Below, in pieces: positions 30,701-36,415 of a DNA stretch of 64,000 nucleotides (positions are counted from its first letter, which is position 1; every line of letters starts with the position of its first letter). The notes beneath the pieces were generated by a model. That model was not told the DNA's origin, ran no database searches, and saw nothing but the letters and a program-made list of their open reading frames with translations. The stretch is from the NCBI RefSeq assembly GCF_037975245.1, contig NC_092568.1, positions 3,751,001 to 3,815,000 on the forward strand, read 5' to 3'. The translations under genes were made by a program, and so were the position numbers. Source of the DNA: Apostichopus japonicus. Lineage: Eukaryota; Echinodermata; Holothuroidea; Aspidochirotida; Stichopodidae.

Positions 30701-33178
30701 TCATGAGCAAGCCCTAAGGGCTGCAGGGTAGGTGGGAAGGGTGCTCATGAGCAAGGCCTAAAGAGTGCAGGGTAGTTGGGGAGGGTAGTTCATGAGCAAA
30801 ACTTAAGAGGCCAGCATCATCCCAGTTGGTGCAAGATTTTTTAAGTTTTCTCTTTTCAAAAACTCTTTATATTTTCCATTTTACTGTTTTGATTTCATAT
30901 GTTAAACAAAAAAGCAAGCTGGCTATTTTGGGTCATGCATCATGAATTTGATATTATTCGTTGCATGTTTTTATATTTTCAGACATATCAATACAATCTT
31001 AGTTCAGATTGATGTCACCAAGTTCCTCCATGGTGTCATGGGTAATAAAACGACTTCTCAAAAGGCTATCGCTGTGGCAGGGGCCTCCGCTACCCCTCCA
31101 GCTGCTGCACAAGCAGGTCAAGCCGTGAAATTGCCAACATTATTTGGTGGAGGCAAAGAAAAAGCTGAGGTGGCATATAGAGTAAGTGAACAATGCTGCC
31201 ATATGGGAGCATAATAAACTGGAGTCTCCCCCCTCATTATACAAAATAGAAAACAATTATCGGATGGGAATGGGGGGGGGGGCTGAGGGGGGAGAATGGA
31301 AACTTTGTTGGTAATGTTGTACACATATTTGCCTCGTAAACAAATCCTGTAGCACTCTTAGTAACAAGAGGTTAATTAGTGATCAAACTGAATTGGGAGT
31401 GGGGATGAATCAGATTTAGGAATGTTATATGTTATTGACAAATATTTCTTTGCTCTTCTTCTAACTTCATTTGCAAGTTCTATCAAGATATCTATTTATT
31501 TGTCAGTTTATAGTAAGAATAGTAAGAAACAAATTACTGAGTGCCTGTAGTCTGATGTCCAGGATTTGTTGTTTTCTTGTTTGACAGGTTTTGATGAGTG
31601 GCAGTACCATCCCAGAAGGGTTTGATCTTGCATATAGAATTATACAGGTATGTAATGCATTATAGAGTGATAGTGATAGAGGGAAATTAAACACTTTCTT
31701 GAGGTGTGTACTTTTGTTGCCATATTATGTAATAAAATAACAAATTATTATTTTCTTGTGGTCATGGATTTGCACTAATGGAAAATTACTAGAATTACTG
31801 TGGGTCAAAATTGATATTTAACTTGAACTGAACTTGACTTGACTGAATTTAACCAAACTGAACTGAATTTGACTGAATTTAACTTGAACTGAAAAAAATT
31901 ATCCCTGAAGAAGGCAATACATATATATGTGAAATTTTAAAAGTCTTGGAACGCTTCTATATTTACATTGAAATCTTCCTCTTTTCCACCTCCCCTTTAT
32001 GACATACTACCCATAGACATACTCAATGTTATATATTTGTTTCCATGCAGGACTTCCGTCTCCCCGACTCTCTTATTTACACCAGAGCCGGGAGACATCT
32101 TGCGTCGCTGGGTAAAAACAGGGACATCGAGCAGCTTCTGGGTTGTATCAAAGGTTTGATGAAGCATGATGAATGTGACGAGGTGGTAGCTAACTGCATC
32201 CGGGTCATGTCTGGAAACCCAACCCTTCTGAAAGAGGCAGAGAGTCTGATTAAACTCATCAACAGTGATTCACAGAAGGTAATGATGAGTTCAGCAGATG
32301 GGTTGTATGACAGATGGTACGGATGTTAGGAATAGAATTTAGGATTAGTTGACAGGAAAAGGTCAGAGAGGATTGGAGTTATAGTAGTTATCTCTTTGAA
32401 AAAACCTGGTATCTATTAGACAAGAGGTCAAAGGTGAGAGAGGATTGGAGTTATAGTAGTTATCTCTTTGAAAAAACCTGGTATCTATTAGACAAGAGGT
32501 CAAAGGTTAGAGAGGATTGGAATTACATTAGGTATCTCTTTAAAAGAACCTGGTATCTACAAGATGTCAAATGTCTCTGAACTCTTGTCATGAAAATGTT
32601 AGTTAAAATGAAAATTGCATTAAAAGATATTCAACACCCAATCACATGGCCACAGTGGTTCTGCATTATGCATTAATAATCTCTAAGATATAATGTGGCA
32701 GACAGAATTGAAGCATGCCATCTTATATAAAGTTCATATTTCTTTATATACATAGTAGGAAATAAACCAAGATTTGAATTCCAGACACCCATCAAAAGAT
32801 AATAGTATTTCAGCATCGGTGCGTCTCATCTGTGATTTCCTTGGCTTGCCATTTATCCTGCATGATTTCTTTAACTTGATTATGGAATGTGTTCAAGATC
32901 CTGCCTCTGTTTGAACTGGCCCTGTTTCTCTTGTTTTTCACTAGATAAATGCTCACATCATATGTGGTAAGTTAAAGAAGGCTTATCTCCTGGCAGTCAG
33001 GGGAGAGAGAGGAACGGAAGATGTCAAGAGGATAGCGAGCGCTGCGGAGAGAACCGGTAACACAAAGATCAAGGACATGTGTGACCAGTGGCTAAAGAAG
33101 AAGGAGATGGAACAGATGCAGAGGAGGGATGTGGCAGAGGTGATGAAGAAAGGTGGACGTTACTGGGAGCAAAGATGA
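561..33178 (+). CDS. ZFYVE26: ZFYVE26 (spastizin), 5'-truncated by the window, 35 exons seen
   Basis: Spastizin is a very large alpha-helical protein with one FYVE zinc finger that binds phosphatidylinositol 3-phosphate. In the known family it partners with spatacsin (SPG11) and the AP-5 adaptor in lysosome and autophagosome turnover, and it acts at the midbody; human loss causes spastic paraplegia 15. Joining 35 exons (8320 nt) keeps one open frame of about 2772 residues to the stop at 33176. The FYVE finger lies at about residues 1960-2029 of the visible part: WVPD, a CMNC pair, [13 protein letters not shown] and RVCDQC give all eight zinc cysteines. The regions after it (for example LPTLFG and [10 protein letters not shown]) follow the human C-terminal part. 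About 744 residues follow the finger, against roughly 670 in the 2539-residue human protein, and the visible N-terminal side is also longer; long serine-rich stretches in exons 2, 5 and 14 account for some of this. The true start codon is outside the window. Splice sites are inferred from frame and consensus; no transcript was available. Confidence 0.95.
919..980 (+). repeat. Copy of the dispersed GAAGATCCT element
   Basis: Contains agaagatcctgctatgatcg and aaatgtcatgcc followed by ctaacttttacata, in the same order as the copy at 41210. Confidence 0.65.
1097..2446. mobile_element. 1350-bp hAT-like non-autonomous transposon
   Basis: Begins tagcgttgtgcgg and ends ccgcacaaccct followed by a, giving near-identical inverted ends. 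It is flanked by the perfect 8-bp direct repeat ctgccatt (1089-1096 and 2447-2454). An 8-bp duplication and such ends are typical of hAT elements. The interior has accggtatt/accggt-type repeats near both ends and no transposase open frame. It sits in the ZFYVE26 intron just before exon 2. Confidence 0.85.
2488..3672 (+). CDS. ZFYVE26: ZFYVE26 exon 2, long exon
   Basis: 1185-nt exon after ttttcag, ending before gtgagg with one base left over. The start ([19 protein letters not shown]) and the end ([25 protein letters not shown]) look structured. The middle is acidic and serine-rich and probably disordered. A hAT-like element ends only 41 bases upstream. Confidence 0.9.
3979..4157. repeat. (AAT)n microsatellite
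   Basis: About 180 bp of aat/aac triplets, in a ZFYVE26 intron. On minus it reads as poly-isoleucine, which is not a gene. Confidence 0.97.
4506..4583 (+). CDS. ZFYVE26: ZFYVE26 exon 3
   Basis: 78-nt exon, symmetric in phase, after cctgtag and before gtaagt. It encodes a short Ser/Gly-rich piece ([20 protein letters not shown]). Because it is in-frame and low in complexity it could be skipped without breaking the frame. Confidence 0.75.
5224..5405 (+). CDS. ZFYVE26: ZFYVE26 exon 4
   Basis: After ctgccag and before gtaaga; ends in phase 0. A basic run ([13 protein letters not shown]) is followed by the conserved helical segment [13 protein letters not shown], which continues as VVKMFGM in exon 5, a typical spastizin junction. 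Confidence 0.92.
5998..6985 (+). CDS. ZFYVE26: ZFYVE26 exon 5, long exon
   Basis: 988-nt exon after ctctcag, with donor gtaagg and one base left over. It starts [18 protein letters not shown], has an alanine-rich stretch (GIASMAAAG) and ends [11 protein letters not shown]. Open frame runs on into the intron to 7122, but the gtaagg donor and the frame-matched next exon mark the real end. Confidence 0.92.
7314..7434 (+). CDS. ZFYVE26: ZFYVE26 exon 6
   Basis: After attgcacag and before gtatta. It encodes the conserved run [20 protein letters not shown] and ends in a split Arg codon that exon 7 completes ([10 protein letters not shown]). Confidence 0.92.
8031..8296 (+). CDS. ZFYVE26: ZFYVE26 exon 7
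   Basis: After cattacag and before gtaaaa. It encodes [20 protein letters not shown] and a Pro-rich middle, ending [11 protein letters not shown] with one base left over. Confidence 0.9.
8571..8806 (+). CDS. ZFYVE26: ZFYVE26 exon 8
   Basis: After ttgaatag and before gtatat; ends in phase 0. It encodes a helical segment with [20 protein letters not shown], a pattern found in spastizin relatives. Confidence 0.9.
9071..9237 (+). CDS. ZFYVE26: ZFYVE26 exon 9, source of the downstream tandem array
   Basis: After tatttcag and before gtgagt. It encodes [18 protein letters not shown] to IGQMGTVR. Its last ~100 bases plus the donor and start of the intron are repeated six more times downstream. Only this first copy has a normal acceptor and reads in frame, so I take it as the functional exon. 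Confidence 0.85.
9134..10378 (+). repeat. Tandem array of exon 9 3' end, splice donor and intron start
   Basis: Seven units of about 168-185 bp counting the true exon. Each carries the exon-like block (from the gaacc/catcacaga region to gggaacagtcag), an intact gtgag donor and a G-rich tail (ctttggtggggga). Donors begin at 9238, 9406, 9590, 9766, 9951, 10135 and 10311. The extra copies are not preceded by a pyrimidine-rich acceptor. Copies with gggaacgaacc have lost one base against gggaatcgaacc, which breaks the exon frame. Confidence 0.92.
10681..10766 (+). CDS. ZFYVE26: ZFYVE26 exon 10
   Basis: After cacgacag and before gtaagt. It encodes [20 protein letters not shown], and the split Arg/Ser codon joins to exon 9 as TVRSAFELE. 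Confidence 0.9.
11333..11433 (+). CDS. ZFYVE26: ZFYVE26 exon 11
   Basis: After cgttttag and before gtgagt; ends in phase 0. It encodes [20 protein letters not shown] and ends SSPVLT. Confidence 0.88.
12109..12201 (+). CDS. ZFYVE26: ZFYVE26 exon 12
   Basis: After ttctttag and before gtaaac, 93 nt in phase 0. It encodes an acidic helix ([20 protein letters not shown]). Being symmetric, it could be skipped without a frameshift. Confidence 0.85.
13005..13230 (+). CDS. ZFYVE26: ZFYVE26 exon 13
   Basis: After tgtacag and before gtaaat. It encodes [20 protein letters not shown] and a helical stretch ending [10 protein letters not shown]. Confidence 0.9.
13391..14385 (+). CDS. ZFYVE26: ZFYVE26 exon 14, long exon
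   Basis: 995-nt exon after ttctttag and before gtacgt. A serine-rich first half is followed by helical repeats such as [20 protein letters not shown] and [20 protein letters not shown]. It ends EEIKIYEK in phase 0. Confidence 0.93.
15165..15389 (+). CDS. ZFYVE26: ZFYVE26 exon 15
   Basis: 225-nt exon in phase 0 after ccttag and before gtcagt. It encodes [20 protein letters not shown] and ends [16 protein letters not shown]. Confidence 0.9.
16212..16277 (+). CDS. ZFYVE26: ZFYVE26 exon 16
   Basis: 66-nt exon in phase 0 after tttacag and before gtaagt. It encodes [20 protein letters not shown] and YD. Confidence 0.85.
16615..16794 (+). CDS. ZFYVE26: ZFYVE26 exon 17
   Basis: 180-nt exon in phase 0 after ggaacag. 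The donor gttggt is weak beyond the GT. It encodes [20 protein letters not shown] and ends [11 protein letters not shown]. Confidence 0.87.
16840..16995. repeat. Inverted-repeat copy of the dispersed GAAGATCCT element
   Basis: A minus-oriented half (gcctgacatttcgatctcca, gtaggatcttcttcag) and a plus-oriented half (gaccctgctaagatcaaaac, atcaggccctcc) are joined. Both ends carry a variant of gtaaaagttagag/ctcttactttag. This looks like a complete small element with inverted ends. Confidence 0.65.
17293..17388 (+). CDS. ZFYVE26: ZFYVE26 exon 18
   Basis: 96-nt exon in phase 0 after ttctgtag, with donor gtttgt. It encodes [20 protein letters not shown] and ends EQLLMNMK. Confidence 0.85.
17632..17700 (-). 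pseudogene. Fragment of a LINE reverse transcriptase C terminus
   Basis: On minus the frame reads [17 protein letters not shown], which resembles the conserved end (A-x-DR-x-x-W-R-x-L) of non-LTR reverse-transcriptase proteins. It is a short relic inside a ZFYVE26 intron with no upstream domain seen. Confidence 0.45.
17998..18075 (-). repeat. Retroposon-like 3' tail
   Basis: On minus, gaagcgcatcgagaccgtcg and tataatgtgctatatcaata lead into an attatt-rich tail. A similar ending occurs at 26205-26290. Confidence 0.45.
18581..18737 (+). CDS. ZFYVE26: ZFYVE26 exon 19
   Basis: After ctttctag and before gtacgt. It encodes [20 protein letters not shown] and ends VALVELSDM with one base left over, completed as Gly in exon 20. 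Confidence 0.87.
20069..20137 (-). repeat. tRNA-derived SINE
   Basis: On minus: ggactggatagctcagatgg (A box) and ctctggttcaaatcccatcg (B box ggttcaaatcc). It is flanked by long imperfect direct repeats, ggaaaagagcaaagaagttt near 20047 and ggaaaagagcatagaaatat near 20340, which may be a target-site duplication. No clean cloverleaf, so I do not call a tRNA gene. Confidence 0.65.
20395..21035. repeat. Degenerate GT-rich tandem array
   Basis: Irregular units of about 55-65 bp sharing gttgtgtgctatgttgtgtg, atcaatgtgtaaat and gttagtattgtgtgcatata. Too diverged to count exactly. Confidence 0.85.
21329..21493 (+). CDS. ZFYVE26: ZFYVE26 exon 20
   Basis: After atttccag. The donor gttact is weak. It encodes a Ser/Thr/Pro-rich linker just before the FYVE finger ([20 protein letters not shown], then [17 protein letters not shown]). 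Both ends split a codon after the first base. Confidence 0.8.
22368..22531 (+). CDS. ZFYVE26: ZFYVE26 exon 21, first half of the FYVE finger
   Basis: It encodes the WxxD motif (EDWVPDG) and the first zinc pair CMNC, and ends FSM in phase 0 before gtatgt. Two acceptors, 15 nt apart, both keep the frame: ctcacctcag ending at 22367 and cactag ending at 22382. I chose the first because it has the better pyrimidine tract. Confidence 0.92.
23419..23610. repeat. 66-bp tandem repeat, 3 copies
   Basis: Units share atgtaattttgtcatttgac, ttttaccatattttaaaggt and atcttcttcc. The last copy ends 55 bases before the FYVE exon at 23666. Confidence 0.9.
23666..23805 (+). CDS. ZFYVE26: ZFYVE26 exon 22, core of the FYVE finger
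   Basis: After aactgcag and before gtaacc. It encodes [18 protein letters not shown] with the PI3P-binding basic motif RRHHCRRCG, then [17 protein letters not shown] with the RVC motif and last cysteine pair. The remaining six of the eight zinc cysteines are here. Confidence 0.97.
24066..24318 (+). CDS. ZFYVE26: ZFYVE26 exon 23
   Basis: After tctttag and before gtacgt. After a Ser/Pro-rich linker it encodes [20 protein letters not shown] and YDK, which matches the segment that follows the finger in spastizins. Confidence 0.93.
24407..24915. repeat. 42-bp minisatellite, about 12 units, intronic
   Basis: Near-identical units of 42 bp containing gaacataacattgtggtgg and gtcacatatttgtgatccta, lying 90 bases after the donor of ZFYVE26 exon 23. 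42 is a multiple of three and the unit has no stop in one frame on each strand. The array is therefore open as [14 protein letters not shown] repeats on plus and [14 protein letters not shown] repeats on minus. The first and last copies differ most. Confidence 0.95.
25556..25716 (+). CDS. ZFYVE26: ZFYVE26 exon 24
   Basis: After a long CT run ending tccag, with donor gtggga. It encodes [20 protein letters not shown] and ends VDHSLIIR, with a split Arg/Ser codon into exon 25. Confidence 0.92.
26205..26290 (+). repeat. Retroposon-like 3' tail before ZFYVE26 exon 25
   Basis: aggcgcttctgacaacactt, then gggcgcggtataaatgtaca followed by attattattttcattattat. The layout (gcgc-tataaat then attatt repeats) is that of SINE/LINE tails in many invertebrates. 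It reaches to within about 30 bases of the exon 25 acceptor. Confidence 0.5.
26318..26494 (+). CDS. ZFYVE26: ZFYVE26 exon 25
   Basis: After caatacag and before gtaaga. It encodes [20 protein letters not shown] and ends [11 protein letters not shown]. The family motif LLFxAKxxF is clear. Confidence 0.93.
26775..26940 (+). CDS. ZFYVE26: ZFYVE26 exon 26
   Basis: After ttttcag and before gtatct. It encodes [20 protein letters not shown] and ends [13 protein letters not shown], typical of the C-terminal helical region (WxAWGxxCLxAG). Confidence 0.94.
27338..27392 (-). repeat. Degenerate copy of the dispersed GAAGATCCT element
   Basis: On minus: aagaagatccgagccgtagg and atctaaacgcaaggccctc. Same layout as the copy at 41210 with more changes. 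Confidence 0.45.
27772..27864 (+). CDS. ZFYVE26: ZFYVE26 exon 27
   Basis: 93 nt in phase 0 after ctttaag and before gtaatt. It encodes [20 protein letters not shown] and ends SSHAKTIK. Confidence 0.85.
28451..28513 (+). CDS. ZFYVE26: ZFYVE26 exon 28
   Basis: 63 nt in phase 0 after cttgcag and before gtaaga. It encodes [20 protein letters not shown] and M. Confidence 0.82.
28889..29035 (+). CDS. ZFYVE26: ZFYVE26 exon 29
   Basis: 147 nt in phase 0 after tcgacag and before gtaaat. It encodes [20 protein letters not shown] and [18 protein letters not shown], a conserved spastizin block. Confidence 0.93.
29307..29504 (+). CDS. ZFYVE26: ZFYVE26 exon 30
   Basis: 198 nt in phase 0 after tgtacag and before gtgagg. 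It encodes [20 protein letters not shown] and ends [12 protein letters not shown] short tandem repeat (units near cattctgttaatctgttat, 29238-29301) runs right up to the acceptor. Confidence 0.94.
29958..30211 (+). CDS. ZFYVE26: ZFYVE26 exon 31
   Basis: After ctgacag and before gtaagt. It encodes [20 protein letters not shown] and [16 protein letters not shown] Gly/Lys-rich insert (GWGGGRKEG) is followed by [10 protein letters not shown]. Two bases are left over. Confidence 0.94.
30412..30815. repeat. 44-bp tandem array, about 9 units
   Basis: Imperfect units built around gcagggtaggtggg, then gctcatgagc (a perfect 10-bp palindrome) and aagacctaagg. It lies in the ZFYVE26 intron after exon 31. 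Confidence 0.9.
30983..31181 (+). CDS. ZFYVE26: ZFYVE26 exon 32
   Basis: After atttcag and before gtaagt. It encodes [20 protein letters not shown], an Ala-rich linker and [18 protein letters not shown]. The LPTLFG motif is diagnostic for the family. Confidence 0.94.
31588..31647 (+). CDS. ZFYVE26: ZFYVE26 exon 33
   Basis: 60 nt in phase 0 after ttgacag and before gtatgt. It encodes [20 protein letters not shown]. Confidence 0.92.
32051..32278 (+). CDS. ZFYVE26: ZFYVE26 exon 34
   Basis: 228 nt in phase 0 after ccatgcag and before gtaatg. It encodes [20 protein letters not shown] and ends [13 protein letters not shown]. Confidence 0.94.
32361..32565. repeat. About 72-bp tandem repeat, 3 copies
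   Basis: Three units sharing gagaggattggagttatag and ttgaaaaaacctggtatcta, in the last ZFYVE26 intron. Confidence 0.9.
32945..33178 (+). CDS. ZFYVE26: ZFYVE26 exon 35, last coding exon
   Basis: After ttcactag. It encodes [20 protein letters not shown] and a basic helical tail, ending [12 protein letters not shown] and TGA at 33176-33178. It matches the spastizin C terminus, slightly longer than in human. Confidence 0.95.
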   Translation: MNAHIICGKLKKAYLLAVRGERGTEDVKRIASAAERTGNTKIKDMCDQWLKKKEMEQMQRRDVAEVMKKGGRYWEQR

Positions 33179-34852
33179 AACCAAATGAGAATGGGGAAGC
33201 CATATTTATGGAAATGTCATGTAGGGATCTAGATGAAGGGAAGATAAAGATGTACGGATTAGAATAAAAGAAACTGAGAGGAAGGAGGCACATGGGATGG
33301 ACTGGACTGACTTGAACTAGATTTTTATATTGAGCAGACTGAGGGTGATTAAACAAATATGTGGGTGTGGTGAAAAAACCAATCAGAATGGGTGAGATAG
33401 GGACCTAATGGTAACAAGGGTCCAAAGTTTCATGTTTAGACATGGGAACGGATCATCAATAGCTATGGTGCTAAAAACAGTGTTTAATACTACACTCTGG
33501 TGATTTTGAGAATGCTAAAATGATGGTCAGGTCTGTTGAGAGCCAGGTCAGGCTGTGTGGAAATCACACCAGTGAGCACCCTTAGAAAGCCTAATATTAC
33601 GAAATGAGGATTGTTTACGTTGTGTTTATCCCATGTTTCTTTGGACCCTTTATTAACCATGGACTGAGCCTACAGTTGTTTTACCTCCCCCCCTCCCCTC
33701 CCCTCTCAGCAGGTCTGGTGATGGTTGGGAATGCCTTTTCTTAGGGTTGAAAATGCAAATACATGAGATGTTGGCAAGTATGCATGTCAGGTATCTTGTG
33801 TAAATTTATTAATCATTGTTATTTTGACATGTTTTGGAGTGTAAAAAAATGAGGGGAAAGGTGGGGGAGGGGGGTTATTGCAAGGGGTTAAGTTTTGGAT
33901 GTGGAGGAAAGGAGGTATTTAAAGGAGTTTCTAAGTTGATTTTTTTTTGTGTTCCTCTGTGGTATAATGTGAAGGGCATTAGGAAGGAAGGCTGAAGACT
34001 TCCTACCAAGTATAATAAGGCAATAAAGAGATACTTTCATATGGTAAAAGTCAGATCCAAATGCCAAATGTTTTGAATGGATGTTTCACTGGAGTGCCTT
34101 ACAATCTGACTTTTGCACAAATCCTTCTTTTATTTACCTATTATATATATATATTTTTTGGGTAATTCTGCTTTTGTATAATTTTACTCTGCATATCTAT
34201 ACATTTATACAGGACCCTCCCTGACACATGCACACTGATCCTGTTGCTTCCAATTCTTTTGCTTGAGGGATAATGGATAATGCTAGTATAAATTTGTTTA
34301 GTAGTGGGTCAATGCATATGAAAACCATTATTTAGTTTAGTGCAATTCTGATTAAATAATAATTCATAAGTTACTTCCAGCATTGCAATAGGTTCAGACT
34401 GCCTTACAAGCTGTATGTTATTCTACTATGGAGAAAAATCTACATAACCTTGATTTAAGATGTGAAGTCTACCAGTGTTTGAATTTTGTTGAAAGTTTTG
34501 AATGGATGCGGGTACAGGAAGAGGGAAGGGTAATGGCATGGGAGGGAGAAAGGAATCAAACTAATCTCCCTCCTTGCTTGATGCAGAACTGACTACATTG
34601 AAAATCAGTAGATAAGCTGAAGTATACTCAAGGCAAATTATGAGATCTGTAATACATTGAATCATGTTCAACTATCTTTGACGATTTTTCAAGTTGGTAC
34701 AGGGGTGTCTAGAGCATTCTAGGTTAGGCAGACAATTGTATCATTATGTTAAGTTGTATGAGTAACAAAACAGTGAGCTACTGTATACACAGTTACACTA
34801 ACATCTGTATTGTTACACAACTCCTGAATGTTTTGTGGGGTGACTATATATT

Positions 34853-34883
<31 letters not shown>

Positions 34884-36409
34884 GCCATATACAGCTAACA
34901 TGTTGGGTGGCTATATAGCTACTGTACATAAGTGACTATACAGTTACATGTTGGGTGAATTTATAAAGTAACATGTTGGGTGACTATAGTCTTGCATGTT
35001 GGGTTACTATACAGTTACACGTTGAGTGACAATATAGATACATGAGTAATATATGAGGGATATATACTGTAGTTTGTAGTGACCCTTGACTGCATACATT
35101 TGATGGAAAAATCACACAGGTATGCCACTGACTCTGTGTAGTAACGTAAGTGGCTGATTTCAGTTAAAAGATGGATGGATCTGTTATTAAGTACACTGAG
35201 CACAAGTATAGTTGCTGTTTTGGAAATTTTCTTTTGCTTTCAATAACATGAAAAATGGGTAATCAGTAGCCCTGGTTTCTTGTACCAACAGTAATTAGAA
35301 GTTTATGAAATACTCAGTATTGGGTTTGCTGTATTCTGCTTTAGCAATGATCAAGTAATTGTGAATGTCTGCTCAGAGAAATTAGCATGTTAGAGTAAGG
35401 GAGCAATGAGTTAACTTTAAATCATGTAAGTAGTATCGGGTAGTCTGTAGGGTTTATTTCTTCTTTCTCTTACAGTCTATACTTTTATTTTGGCTCTGCC
35501 ATAGTTTTTTTGAACCAGTGTTATTGAATATACCATAATTTTTACTGTTACTTTATGCTTATGCCAATGATTAGGACACTGCAGAAATCTACAATTCTCT
35601 AGTTAAATGATGCAGAAAATGTCTCAGATTTTTTTAAATGGACAATTTGTCAAATTTAGAACAAAGCTATTTTCTTTTCTATATTGTCATTAATTTATCT
35701 TTTGAGACCCTGCATTTCATTGCACACAATTTACTTTTTCAAAGAATTATCTTGCCCGTGTCTATTTTGTAATATATCTTAAATAGTTTTTAAAAACCTA
35801 ATTTCTTTCTATTGTTTACATAGGGTACATTTGAGCCACAATGTTGTGTACTACACATTACTTTCTAGTTTGAATGAGGTTTAATGTTTTCACTCCATTG
35901 ATGACATAAATTACATGTGTGAACAGAAGCTTGGGAAGAGGTGACTTTTTTCTACAGTATGAAACAAAATATCCCACTTGAAGCATCTTCAATGTCTGTT
36001 ATCATCGTCTTTTTGTGTCTATTCTGATTTTCTCTTCTAGCCATGTGGCGAGTTTTCTTGAAGACTTTTAAGGTATTTCTTAAGTACTTTTGAAGACTAC
36101 TGACAGTATTTTTGAAGAGTACTGGCATTACAGTCCACTTTACCAATTTTTAAACCATTCTGCAGAACTAGGCTGAATTGACAAAGAAAATGACAAAGAA
36201 ACTACAGATTTAATGGGATTCCCCCCCCCCCCCCCCCGCCTTTCCCTTGCAAAAGAGAACAAGCAGTTACATGAAATATAAATAACTGACAAGGGTGCCT
36301 TTGGACTTTTTAATCAAATTATGAAGAAGGAATGTTTTGAAGACTTTCACAGTTTCAGTCAAGACAGATAAAAAAAAAATTCAATGGAGTAAAATTTGTT
36401 CACTGCACG
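33179..36409 (+). other. ZFYVE26 3' UTR and convergent spacer
   Basis: No coding potential. AATAAA at 34022-34027 is a candidate poly(A) signal for ZFYVE26. Contents include a (TA)n tract near 34858, loosely repeated catgttgggtgactata units (34900-35035), a G-rich stretch near 33856 and a long poly-C run near 36221. The boundary between the two convergent transcripts cannot be fixed from sequence. Confidence 0.5.
34022..34027 (+). terminator. Candidate poly(A) signal of ZFYVE26
   Basis: AATAAA about 845 bases after the stop codon. This is the usual animal signal, but AT-rich sequence contains such hexamers by chance. Confidence 0.35.
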
Positions 36410-36415
36410 TTTATT
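36410..36415 (-). terminator. Candidate poly(A) signal of GTPBP2
   Basis: TTTATT on plus, AATAAA on minus, about 2.6 kb past the GTPBP2 stop. Another lies at 36589-36594. Which one is used, if either, is unknown. Confidence 0.25.
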
